NCBI GenBank assembly: GCA_019873685.1
Contig: JAIOAT010000020.1
Span: forward strand, 1 to 51,719
DNA: 51,719 nucleotides
Source: Chloroflexota bacterium
GTDB taxonomy: Bacteria > Chloroflexota > Anaerolineae > Aggregatilineales > Ch27
Direction: 5' to 3'
Shown here in pieces: positions 9,267-17,625 of the stretch. Within the stretch, counting starts at the first letter, position 1, and the number at the start of each line of letters is the position of its first letter. Below the pieces are notes generated by a model. The model was not told where the DNA came from. It did no database searches and was given only the letters and a program-made list of their open reading frames with translations. The translations under genes were made by a program, and so were the position numbers.

Positions 9267-10502
9267 TCAGCCAGCCTCCTGCGACGTCGTCAGCATCGAC
9301 CGCCGCCCCTGCCGTATGGCCGCCACGATCTCACGCAGCGACAGGCGTTTGCCGTACATCAGCAGACCGATCCGGAAGACCTGCGCCGCTACCCATACCG
9401 TCAGCAGGCAGGCCGCTGCCAGCAGAACCATGCTCAGGATCATCTGCCAGCCCGGAACCGGCCCCATGGGGATACGCAACAACATGGCAATCGGCGCCGT
9501 CAGCGGGAACAGGGAGAGCGCAACCGGCACTGCGTCATTGGGATTCTGCATAAACATCGAAATCAGGAGGTATGGCAGGACAGCCGCCAGCGTGATCACG
9601 CTGGCGAACTGGCGGCCCTCCTGTTCCGCCGTGACGGCCGCGCCGATGCCTGCCGTGATCGAGGCGACCAGGAAGTAACCCAGCACCAGGTAGACCAGCC
9701 CAATTGCCAGGTAGCCCGGATCCAGGTAGAGCGATTGCAGAAAAGTACTTTCCGGCTGGCTCTTGATCAGCAGCGCCCCGCCGATGCCCCACAGGACAAC
9801 CTGGGTCAGCCCCAGCGCCCCCAGCCCCAACACCTTGCCCCACAACATCTCCAGCGGTGTGCAACTGGTGATCAGAACCTCCATCATCCGGCTCTCTTTT
9901 TCCTCCACCACGCCGGACATCAGGAACTGGGAGGTGGTATTGACCGCCATGATAAAGATGAGGCTGAAGATGAGCGGCGACATGAAACGGCCCAGAAACG
10001 CGTCAGTGCCAGAGAGTTCGGCGCCGGTACCCAGCTCGATCACGGTCAGGTCCAGTGGATTGCGCAGGCGCTCCACCGGCAACTCTGGCGGCGCCAGATG
10101 GGCCAGGTTGGCCTGCACGAAACTGGCGAACTGCTTTTCAATGCCATCGGGGACGCTTTCCAGCGTATAGGCTTCCGCCACCCCTGTCTTCAGGAAGTCC
10201 CCCGGCAACACAAAATACGCGCCGATGCTCCCCTCCAGCAGCGCTGCGTGCGCCGATTCGAGATCGGGGAACGCCTGATACTCTTCCGGCTTCTCTACGG
10301 CGTCGTCCAGCACACCGGCCTGATCCACGTAACCGATGGCTCCCAGCTGGCCTGTGCCAGTGAAGGTTGTATCGGAGATGGCAAAGACCACGAACATCAT
10401 GAAGAACGTGAACAACGGAACGCCGAATGCCGTGAACAGGAACGAACGCCGGCGGAAGTTGTACCAGTATTCACGCCTGGCGATCAGCCATATCTTACGC
10501 AT
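9267..10502 (-). CDS. ABC-2 type transporter permease (first permease)
   Basis: This 411-residue permease is a paralogue of its downstream neighbour: the same single N-terminal helix, large outside loop and C-terminal helix bundle, with EEKESRMMEVLITS matching the neighbour's coupling motif. The ATG at 10502 overlaps the stop of the ATPase gene by eight bases (ATGCGTAA), which implies translational coupling. A longer in-frame start at 10529 would add nine residues and lie further inside the ATPase gene. Two related permeases suggest a heterodimeric membrane pore for one ATPase type. Confidence 0.85.
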   Translation of the reverse strand: MRKIWLIARREYWYNFRRRSFLFTAFGVPLFTFFMMFVVFAISDTTFTGTGQLGAIGYVDQAGVLDDAVEKPEEYQAFPDLESAHAALLEGSIGAYFVLPGDFLKTGVAEAYTLESVPDGIEKQFASFVQANLAHLAPPELPVERLRNPLDLTVIELGTGAELSGTDAFLGRFMSPLIFSLIFIMAVNTTSQFLMSGVVEEKESRMMEVLITSCTPLEMLWGKVLGLGALGLTQVVLWGIGGALLIKSQPESTFLQSLYLDPGYLAIGLVYLVLGYFLVASITAGIGAAVTAEQEGRQFASVITLAAVLPYLLISMFMQNPNDAVPVALSLFPLTAPIAMLLRIPMGPVPGWQMILSMVLLAAACLLTVWVAAQVFRIGLLMYGKRLSLREIVAAIRQGRRSMLTTSQEAG

Positions 10503-11415
10503 GGTTGTTCCGGCCTCCCACGACCTCAATGAAGATCTCGGTCAGGCTTGGCACGGCCAGGCTAAAGCTGCTCACATGGTGATCCGGGCTGACGGCCAGA
10601 CGATGCATGATCTCAGCAGCGGTCACACCATCCGCCAGGTGCAGGGTGAATTCCCGACCGTTATCGTTGACCGTCACCCGCTTCACACCATCGATGACTG
10701 ACCAGTCGCCCTGACCCCGTACCACCACCGCATTGTGGGCGAAGCGGCTGCGCACTTCGTCCACCGGCCCGTACAGCACACAGCGCCCGTGATCGATCAT
10801 CAGCAGGCGGTCGCCCATCTCTTCCACCTGGTGCATCTGGTGGGTAGACATCAGGATGGTCGCCCCGTCATTGCGCAGTTCCAGCAGCATATCCTTGAGC
10901 GCCTGGGTGTTCACCGGGTCCAAGCCGCTGAACGGCTCATCGACGATGATCAGCTCTGGCCGGTGCAGGATCGTGGCGATGAACTGCACCTTTTGCTGCA
11001 TACCTTTGCTCAGCTCGCTGACCTTCTTGTTGCGGTACTCGCCCAGTTCCAGCCGTTCCAGCAGACGGATCGCCTGCTGGCGGGCATCCGCCGCGCTCAT
11101 TCCCTTCAGAGCGCCGAGGTAACCCAGCAGTTCCAGCAACGGCACACCCTTGTACAGGCCGCGCTCTTCCGGCATATAGCCAACGCGGCTCTTGGTCGCT
11201 TCCGTCAGTGGCCCGCCCAGCACGGCAATCGTGCCCGAATCAGGCTTCAGGATGTCCAGAATCATACGCATGGTCGTCGTCTTACCCGCGCCGTTCGGCC
11301 CCAGGAAGGCGAAGATCTCCCCCTGCCTGACCTCAAAGGACAGGTCATCTACAGCGCGGTGACTGTTGTACGCCTTGGTGACGTGGTTAACGGCAATCAC
11401 CGTAGTCCCTGCCAT
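10495..11415 (-). CDS. ABC transporter ATP-binding protein (NatA-like)
   Basis: This 306-residue ATPase has Walker A (GPNGAGKTTT), the signature LSKGMQQK and Walker B (LIIVDEPFSGLDP), followed by the switch histidine (STHQM). The last roughly 80 residues match the DUF4162-type tail found in exporters of the NatA group. It powers the two permeases encoded immediately downstream. The ATG at 11415 has a GGGGG-containing ribosome-binding site (AGAGGGGGAAG). A longer start at 11475 would coincide with the predicted transcription start and is rejected. Confidence 0.92.
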   Translation of the reverse strand: MAGTTVIAVNHVTKAYNSHRAVDDLSFEVRQGEIFAFLGPNGAGKTTTMRMILDILKPDSGTIAVLGGPLTEATKSRVGYMPEERGLYKGVPLLELLGYLGALKGMSAADARQQAIRLLERLELGEYRNKKVSELSKGMQQKVQFIATILHRPELIIVDEPFSGLDPVNTQALKDMLLELRNDGATILMSTHQMHQVEEMGDRLLMIDHGRCVLYGPVDEVRSRFAHNAVVVRGQGDWSVIDGVKRVTVNDNGREFTLHLADGVTAAEIMHRLAVSPDHHVSSFSLAVPSLTEIFIEVVGGRNNHA

Positions 11416-11483
11416 AATGACTTCCCCCTCTTCAGCACACGGTTCTTTCCGCGCTAACCCATTCCAGGTCGCCAACCCATCTT

Positions 11484-11513
11484 AGCATACCCGTGCGGCT
11501 CGCTCACCCCCAA
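11484..11513 (-). promoter_or_regulatory. Putative promoter of the ABC exporter operon
   Basis: Read on the minus strand, TTGGGG (11508-11513) and TATGCT (11484-11489) are 18 bases apart, placing transcription initiation about 60 bases before the ATPase start. The -35 box is a weak match. Confidence 0.45.
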
Positions 11514-11563
11514 TTGTGGTGGGATTGGCGGCTACCATAATCTATACGCAATAATCCCGCGAA

Positions 11564-13360
11564 TTATTCGCCTCCGGCGGGAACCTCCGTGGCGGTCAGG
11601 TTCATTGCCGCCAGCGCCTCGGTCACGGCTTCCTCAAAGGCTCTCAGCGCCGGAGAGACATCTGCCGGGGCGGGATCGGCGGGGTAGGCCCGCCGCCAGA
11701 CCTCGTTCACCTCCACTGCGTTGACCTCCCGGCGCAGCCAGTTCTGGAAGTGCACCGCCTTGATCTCATCATACTGGTCAGGCGTCAGCATCTGCACACG
11801 GCTATCCAGCACCTGGATCACGTGATAGCCATATTCTGTCTGCACCGGCCCGACCAGGTCGCCCACTGCAGCGGCAAAGACGGCCTCGGCGAACGGCTCC
11901 GGCATCTGGTCAGCGGTCAGGAAGCCCAGGTTGCCGCCATTGCCCCGCGCATCCGCATCGATGGAGAGTTCGGCGGCCAGAGCCGCAAAATCCTCGCCAG
12001 CCGCCAGCCGTTCCAGCGCCTGCCGGGCGTCCTCCTCGGTCTCCACCAGAATGTGGCGGGCATGGACGCGGTTGACCTGACGGTCGGTGATCTGCAGCAC
12101 ATTGAAGCCGTCCGCCGATTGCAACGGACCGACCACCTGCCCCACTTCTGCGCCAGCGATTACTTCCCGCCAGGCGGGCAGCAGATTGTTGAGACCGTAG
12201 AATCCAATATCGCCGCCTTCCGCCGGGAACAGCGAGAGTTCGTCCACCAGTGCGGCGAAGTCCTCCCCGGCGGCCAGCCGGTCAAGCACAGTCAGCGCCT
12301 CCGCTGCGCTAGCCACCACAATCCGCCGCAGCCGGTAGGCGTCTTCCTGTTCCAATACCTGGATCACATGGAAACCATATTCCGTCTGGATCGGGCCGAC
12401 GATCTCACCAACATCGGCGCCAAAAGCGGCCTGCTCAAACGCTGCCACCATCTCCCCACGCCCGAAGAAACCCAGGTCTCCGCCATTGCCGCGGGCGTTC
12501 TCATCCAGCGAACGCTCACGGGCCAGGGCCTCAAAGTCTGCGCCATCCGCCAGTTCATCCAGAATGGCCCGCGCCTCGTCTTCGGTGGCCACCAGGATGT
12601 GCCGTACGTTCACCGCCCGCGGGTCAACCTGGGCCTCAGCGCCCATCGCCTCAACCAGCGCCTGCTGTTCGCTGCGGACAGTCAGTTTGAAACGCAGTTC
12701 CTCCTCGCTGATCGCCGTGTACGGCGCGATCCGGGCCAGGTAGGCATCGCGGGCAACCTCAAAACCCGCCGGAAGGCTGCCATCGCCTGCAGGCGACAAT
12801 CCCACCAGATTCAGCCACAGGTTGTTGTAGAGGGCGGTGTTGGCTGGCAGGCCGCGATCCTGATATTCCCGGTGCATGATTCGCTCGCGGATCATCATCG
12901 TCAGGACGGTACCGGCAAACTCCTCGGCTCTGGACAGCGTATAGAGCACACCAATGACCGTTGGCGACATGGTCTCCCGTGGATTGGCGACCCTTTCCGG
13001 GGTCAGGCCAGCGGCAGCGATGTTCTTGCTCAGGGCATCCAGCGCCAGCCAGCGCTCGTAGCGCACCCGTTCGCGGAACTCAGCGACCGTGATCGCGTGC
13101 CCGGCGACGCTGGCAATCACCGCTGCCGGGTCAATCGCCGGGTCGTCAGTCGGGCGGAGATACGGCGTTGGCGAAGGGCCGGGCGTAGCCGTCGGCGGAA
13201 CACGGGCAGCAGCGGTGGCCGTCTGCGCGGCAAAATAAGCGGTCGCCGCGGCGGCGGTTTCCTCTGCACCACTGATCGTCACGCGAGGCCGTTCCGTCGC
13301 ACAGGCAGTCAGCAGAGTCGCCAGCAGGATCATCGAGATCAGAACAGGGATGCGTTTCAC
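11564..13360 (-). CDS. Lipoprotein with three tandem PpiC/parvulin domains
   Basis: This 598-residue exported protein starts at a GTG with GGAGA eight bases upstream. It has a lipoprotein signal (LLTAC, Cys20), then an Ala/Thr/Pro-rich linker and a SurA-like helical region (about residues 90-245). Three consecutive parvulin repeats follow at about 250-337, 342-423 and 432-517. Repeats 1 and 3 keep RHILV, the GNGG(D/N)LGF motif, the VGPVQTEYG-type motif and HVIQVL. Repeat 2 has RRIVV, EGGDIGFYG and VLQIT, so it is diverged and may be inactive. The family isomerises peptidyl-prolyl bonds and chaperones secreted proteins outside the membrane, as PrsA and SurA do. One or two parvulin domains is usual, so three is uncommon. 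Confidence 0.88.
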   Translation of the reverse strand: MKRIPVLISMILLATLLTACATERPRVTISGAEETAAAATAYFAAQTATAAARVPPTATPGPSPTPYLRPTDDPAIDPAAVIASVAGHAITVAEFRERVRYERWLALDALSKNIAAAGLTPERVANPRETMSPTVIGVLYTLSRAEEFAGTVLTMMIRERIMHREYQDRGLPANTALYNNLWLNLVGLSPAGDGSLPAGFEVARDAYLARIAPYTAISEEELRFKLTVRSEQQALVEAMGAEAQVDPRAVNVRHILVATEDEARAILDELADGADFEALARERSLDENARGNGGDLGFFGRGEMVAAFEQAAFGADVGEIVGPIQTEYGFHVIQVLEQEDAYRLRRIVVASAAEALTVLDRLAAGEDFAALVDELSLFPAEGGDIGFYGLNNLLPAWREVIAGAEVGQVVGPLQSADGFNVLQITDRQVNRVHARHILVETEEDARQALERLAAGEDFAALAAELSIDADARGNGGNLGFLTADQMPEPFAEAVFAAAVGDLVGPVQTEYGYHVIQVLDSRVQMLTPDQYDEIKAVHFQNWLRREVNAVEVNEVWRRAYPADPAPADVSPALRAFEEAVTEALAAMNLTATEVPAGGE

Positions 13361-13390
13361 AGCGCCAATCTCCAGAGATGCTATGGCCGG

Positions 13391-13423
13391 GTTAAAACAG
13401 CGGGGCAGGCCCAGGCCCGCCCC
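13391..13423 (-). terminator. Terminator after the GH57 glucanotransferase gene
   Basis: On the minus strand a 9-bp stem (13415-13423 with 13402-13410) contains one G-U pair and a 4-base loop, and is followed by GCTGTTTTAAC. It lies in the 101-base gap before the parvulin lipoprotein gene. Confidence 0.5.
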
Positions 13424-13461
13424 TGCAAGACACTGCAATAACTGTTAAGCTTGCGGTGGGA

Positions 13462-15612
13462 TTATCCCAACAGGCGGGCCTGCAAGACCATACCCACCTG
13501 CCACTCCTCCCCCGCCTCCAGGTGCAGCGGCCACCACGGCAGGAAGATCGTCCCCTGGTAACCGCGCTCAAAACCGGCCTCAGATAGCGTGACCGTCTCC
13601 AGCGGGAAGCGCCACAGGGTCGCCGGACGCGAGAGCACGACATCCGTGCGCAGGCTGCGCAGCATGCTGGTCGCGCTGAAGTCGCTCACTGCCGGGTGCT
13701 CCGTCACATCCAGCAGGGACATCCGGCGACCATCCAGCTCAAAGACGCAATGCTCGGTATCCGCGCCGCCATCATAGGCCAGCGCTAACTCCACGCCAAA
13801 GCGAATGTCAAAGGGCTGTGTCGACTGGTTACGGATGGTATACAGCGCCTCGATCTTGTTCTCATCGCGCGGGATGCGGAAGCGCTTGGAAACCAGCACC
13901 GGCAGGTGCGACTGCCCGATCCAGACATGACCATCCCGCCACAGGTGCAGGTTGGCCTCCTCGTCGCCAACCTCCCATTCGGCCTGGTAAGGCAGGATAA
14001 CGCAGTCCCCCTGCTCCGGATAAGCGGAGCGGTAGAAGCCCTGCAGGGTGGCGTCTTCCCGCAGGAAATGGTCGATGAACGAGCCGCGGGTATACCAGTC
14101 CGCAATCAGGTACTGCTCGATGCCCGGCTCTTTCACCCGGATGCAATCCGCAGGCAGCGTGTCGTAATCGACATGCTCGCCGACAACGACCAGCCGCCCC
14201 TCGGCTGCTGCAGTTACCAGATCCTGGTGGTAGCCCTCATCGCGACGGGTCATCAGGTTGAGCAGGTTGTACTTCGCCGGACGATGATCCCACTCTTTGA
14301 GCGCGCCGCCATAGGACAGGTCGAAGATCATCAGCGTCTGTGGCCCGCGCAGCACCAGTTCCTGCTGGTTATCCAGGTTGACATCCATCTTCTGGACGGA
14401 GAGTGGCGGGTTTTCCCCTTCAGCCAGCATCTCGGCAGCGATCAGGTTGGCGTAATTGGCCACGCGGAAGTGAAACAGGTAGATGCCGCCAAACACGCCA
14501 TGCCAGTAAGCGTCATTGCTCTGAGCCGCCCACAACAGGTCCAGCGCCAGGTCTTTATCCGGCCCGTCCGGCATGGCGTGAACACTGCGGCTGATGTGCA
14601 GCGCCCGCTTGTGCATCCGGTTGATCTCTTCGTACTTGACCATGAAGTTGCGCCAGATGCCGCCCCGGACAAAGCGCAGAAGCTGGTCATTGCGCTCCCG
14701 ACGCAGGTCCTGCACGATGTTGCGCAGGGCATATTCCTGGGCCGGGGGCAAGGCCCATTCGCCCATCTCCCGGTAGCTGGCCGCCGGCAGGTAAGCCCGC
14801 CCCAGCGCCGGGAAGCGCTCCATGAATGCGCCCGGCGTGATCGTCTGCAACCAATCGCGGTTGGCATCGATGGCCGCAAACAGCGCTTCCATATAGCCGC
14901 GCTGCCAGCAATGCTCATACGTTCCCGGCCACACGCCGAACTTCTCGCCGTCTTCCCCCATAAAAGCCAGCTTGGGCTGGAGCCGCCGCAGGTCGCCCCG
15001 CGACTGTTCCCGCAACCAGGCAATGTTCTCCTCAACACTGCGCCAGGGAATGCTGTAGCGCAGGTGGCTCAGGGTGGGGAAGACGGCCAGTTTGTGCCCC
15101 TGTTCCTCAGTGACGTAATAGCCAAAGAGGTCTTTGTCCTTGTCAAAGCCAACTTCTTCAAAGGGCGCGTCATCCACAATCACGTACCTGGCCCCGGCCT
15201 CGGCCAGCGGTTTAGCCAGGTGCGGCTCCCAGACGCGCTCGGCCAGCCAGAGTCCAAGCGGCTCTGTACCGAACCAGCGGCGGACGGTCTCGGTCAGCTT
15301 CTGGATCTGCCCGATCTTGTCCGCGTCAGGCAGCGCCGCCAGGATCGGCTCGTAGTACCCGCCGGTGAGAATCTCCACCTGGCCGCGCTCTACAAGCCCT
15401 CGCACACGCTCCAGAAGCTCCGGGTAATGCTCCGCCAGCCATTCCAGCAGACTGCCGGAGAAATGCAATCCAACCTGGATGCCAGGATAGCGCTCCAGCA
15501 GCTCAATCATCGGCAGGTAAGCTGCGTGGTAGCTCCGCTCATAGACAAAATCGAAGTTCCCAACGGACTGATGATTGTGAAATACCAGCGACAGATACAT
15601 CGGATTAGACAT
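13462..15612 (-). CDS. GH57 4-alpha-glucanotransferase / alpha-amylase
   Basis: This 716-residue enzyme resembles the Thermococcus-type GH57 4-alpha-glucanotransferases. FHNHQSVGNF at residues 11-20 is motif 1. WLAERVWEP carries the probable nucleophile Glu125, and MGEDGEKFG carries the probable acid/base Asp221. After the barrel come a helical region and a C-terminal beta-sandwich of the DUF1925/DUF1926 kind. The family moves alpha-1,4 segments between glucan chains, with variable hydrolysis. The ATG at 15612 has GGAG eight bases upstream; a longer frame from 15669 lacks that support. No signal peptide is seen, so it should act in the cytoplasm on glycogen and complement the cluster about 6 kb away. 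Confidence 0.88.
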   Translation of the reverse strand: MSNPMYLSLVFHNHQSVGNFDFVYERSYHAAYLPMIELLERYPGIQVGLHFSGSLLEWLAEHYPELLERVRGLVERGQVEILTGGYYEPILAALPDADKIGQIQKLTETVRRWFGTEPLGLWLAERVWEPHLAKPLAEAGARYVIVDDAPFEEVGFDKDKDLFGYYVTEEQGHKLAVFPTLSHLRYSIPWRSVEENIAWLREQSRGDLRRLQPKLAFMGEDGEKFGVWPGTYEHCWQRGYMEALFAAIDANRDWLQTITPGAFMERFPALGRAYLPAASYREMGEWALPPAQEYALRNIVQDLRRERNDQLLRFVRGGIWRNFMVKYEEINRMHKRALHISRSVHAMPDGPDKDLALDLLWAAQSNDAYWHGVFGGIYLFHFRVANYANLIAAEMLAEGENPPLSVQKMDVNLDNQQELVLRGPQTLMIFDLSYGGALKEWDHRPAKYNLLNLMTRRDEGYHQDLVTAAAEGRLVVVGEHVDYDTLPADCIRVKEPGIEQYLIADWYTRGSFIDHFLREDATLQGFYRSAYPEQGDCVILPYQAEWEVGDEEANLHLWRDGHVWIGQSHLPVLVSKRFRIPRDENKIEALYTIRNQSTQPFDIRFGVELALAYDGGADTEHCVFELDGRRMSLLDVTEHPAVSDFSATSMLRSLRTDVVLSRPATLWRFPLETVTLSEAGFERGYQGTIFLPWWPLHLEAGEEWQVGMVLQARLLG

Positions 15613-15685
15613 GCGATTTACTCCGGCGCAGGCGAGATCCGAGCGGCGCGGATTGTAACATGGCAACATGCCCCTCGTCGACCGG

Positions 15686-15705
15686 AGTCATTGGTAATAA
15701 TGACT
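15686..15705. promoter_or_regulatory. Inverted repeat between divergent genes, possible operator
   Basis: AGTCATT (15686-15692) and AATGACT (15699-15705) form a perfect 7-6-7 inverted repeat in the 220-base gap between the GH57 gene (-) and the lipoprotein gene (+). It has no T-run, so an operator is more likely than a terminator. No regulator is assigned. Confidence 0.4.
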
Positions 15706-15832
15706 AAAGAACCGGCCGGATCGCACATTTCATGCTACGGGTAGGCAGCCTGCAGCGGGCATTATACAATCAGCGCCAGGGCAGGCTGGCAGACGGTAGA
15801 CGGCCTGCCGATCGCGGGAGGAGGTGGGTAGC

Positions 15833-17281
15833 ATGAAGCGTCATCATTGCCGCGCCCTGGTGGCCGGGCTGACGATCGGTCTGCTGGCGCTGGCGGCCTG
15901 TGCCGGGCCAGAGCCAACCGCCACCCCTACCCAGACCGCCACCCTGCCCGGCCCGGAACCAGCCCGCTTCACTGTGACCCCCGTGCCGACCCTCTCCCCA
16001 ACGCCGACGCCCATCCCGCCGACAGCTACAGCAACCCTGCCGCCGCCAACCGAAACACCCACTTATGAACCTACCCTGACGGAAACAGCCACCCCGACGG
16101 AAACACCGCTCCCGCCCAGCGAGACGCCGACGGCTACCCTGACCGCAACATCCCTGCCGCCCACCCCGACGCCCAGTGAGACATCAACGGCTACCCTGAC
16201 TACAACGCCGCTGCCGCCCAGCCCGACTCCATCCCCCCTGCCGCCCACGGAAACGGCGACGCTCACCCCGCTACCGCCAACGGTGACCACCACGCCCTCG
16301 CCCAGCGTGACACCACTCCCGCCAACGGCGACGCCCAGCGCAACGCCCACAGCCACATCGACGGAGACAGCAACCGCCACCTCTGTCCCGCCAACATCGA
16401 CCCCTCTTCCGTCGCCCACGCCACCCGCGCCGCGCCTGGATATTGCTGTTGGCCTGGAGCCGATGGACATCGCGGCAGCCGGCGGGCTGTTGTGGGTCGT
16501 CCATGCGGATGGCACCATCCTGGGGCTGTCTGAAAATGGGGAGCCGATCGCCGTGCTAACCACCGATTCCGGCGCGGTCGGTCTGGCGACGGATGGTGCT
16601 CGTCTGTGGGTCGCTCACCGCGCCGGCATCGTCACCCAGATCGACACCTCCAGCGGGGCAGTTACCGCCCGCTGGACGCTGAACTGCGCTGACTGTCTGC
16701 TACGGGGGATAGCCTGGGATGGCAACCGCGTGATCGTCAGCGATTTCGCTAGCCATACCCTCGCCTGGATTGATGTGGCTAGCGGGGCGATCACCACCCT
16801 GCCCGCCGGGGCGGAAGGGCCAACGGCCATCGCTGCAGATGCTTACGGTCTGCTGGTCATGCACCAGAGTCTGCTGGAAGGCAGCACCATCCTCACCCGC
16901 CATGCGTTCGATGGCGCGCTGCTGGCCAGCCTAGCCGCGGAAGGCTTCCCTACAGCAATGCTCAGCACCGGCGAAGACCTCTGGCTGGCCCTGCGCCAGC
17001 AGGACTCCGGCAGCCTGGTACGCTATGACGCCCGCACATTGGCCGAAACCTGGCGTGTGGAGGCTGCGCCGATCAACGATCTGATTCTGGCGGGGGGACG
17101 GCTCTATAGCGCGGATTTCATCAACGACACAGTCACCGCACGCAACCCGGCCAATGGGGATGTGCTGACAGTGGAGATGGCCGCCGACCTGCCGCAGGCG
17201 CTGGCGGTAACGCCGGATGGCTTCCTCTGGGTGCTCAGTCGCCGGGCGGGCGTCCTGACCCGGCTGTGGATCGGGGGTTAG
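15833..17281 (+). CDS. Lipoprotein with Pro/Thr linker and beta-propeller-like domain
   Basis: This 482-residue protein begins with a lipoprotein signal (LLALAAC, Cys23). Residues about 28-200 are almost entirely Pro, Thr, Ala, Ser and Glu, and should form an extended stalk. The remaining roughly 280 residues carry repeated strands such as [40 protein letters not shown] and [15 protein letters not shown], which look like blades of a YVTN/NHL-type beta-propeller. The function is unknown; binding of a ligand or protein at the outer face is a reasonable guess. The ATG has GGAGGAGGT upstream. The last 47 bases overlap the end of a small convergent gene. Confidence 0.8.
   Translation: MKRHHCRALVAGLTIGLLALAACAGPEPTATPTQTATLPGPEPARFTVTPVPTLSPTPTPIPPTATATLPPPTETPTYEPTLTETATPTETPLPPSETPTATLTATSLPPTPTPSETSTATLTTTPLPPSPTPSPLPPTETATLTPLPPTVTTTPSPSVTPLPPTATPSATPTATSTETATATSVPPTSTPLPSPTPPAPRLDIAVGLEPMDIAAAGGLLWVVHADGTILGLSENGEPIAVLTTDSGAVGLATDGARLWVAHRAGIVTQIDTSSGAVTARWTLNCADCLLRGIAWDGNRVIVSDFASHTLAWIDVASGAITTLPAGAEGPTAIAADAYGLLVMHQSLLEGSTILTRHAFDGALLASLAAEGFPTAMLSTGEDLWLALRQQDSGSLVRYDARTLAETWRVEAAPINDLILAGGRLYSADFINDTVTARNPANGDVLTVEMAADLPQALAVTPDGFLWVLSRRAGVLTRLWIGG
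15930..16430 (+). repeat. Degenerate Pro/Thr-coding low-complexity repeat
   Basis: About 500 bases encode short variants of PPTxTPT and ETxTAT units inside the lipoprotein gene. No exact repeat unit persists, so this is a drifting low-complexity tract rather than a clean tandem array. Its length may vary between strains. Confidence 0.65.
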
Positions 17282-17585
17282 GGTCAGCCTCGGGGCTGGC
17301 CTCCCCTGAGGAGATGGTACGGGATGCCACCGGCGTGATTCCCAGCAGGCGCTGGCGTCGTTCCAGCGGCTGGGCCAGAAACCAGATCAGGATCGGTCCG
17401 GCGACCAACAGGGGCCCGGCGCACGCCGCCAGAAAGAACGCCGCCACCCTGGGCAGGCCCAGCGCCGTCCCCAGCAACCACAGCAACCCGCCAGCGACGG
17501 CAAACGCTACAAATACAGCGATACCCAGCGCCAGGGCGCGGCGAACCGCCCCGGCGCTATCCACTGCAGACGACGACTCCCTCAT
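17235..17585 (-). CDS. Small membrane protein of unknown function
   Basis: This 116-residue protein has two strongly hydrophobic segments (about 18-42 and 48-70) and a hydrophilic, Pro/Ser-rich C terminus. I do not recognise the family. GGAGG lies 12 bases before the ATG. It follows the 17626-19215 gene by 40 bases on the same strand and may be its operon partner. Its end overlaps the convergent lipoprotein gene by 47 bases, which lowers confidence that the whole frame is used. Confidence 0.5.
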   Translation of the reverse strand: MRESSSAVDSAGAVRRALALGIAVFVAFAVAGGLLWLLGTALGLPRVAAFFLAACAGPLLVAGPILIWFLAQPLERRQRLLGITPVASRTISSGEASPEADPNPRSTAGSGRPPGD

Positions 17586-17625
17586 CTACTGCGCTATCCT
17601 CCAGACCGCTATAGGTCGTGGGCGT

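Noticed and set aside
11750-13441. Plus-strand open frame of about 563 codons
   Set aside because: Antisense shadow of the triple-parvulin lipoprotein gene; composition is not protein-like and no domain is seen.
13906-15744. Long plus-strand open frame of about 612 codons
   Set aside because: It is antisense to the GH57 glucanotransferase gene, has no recognisable domain and arises from high GC in third positions.
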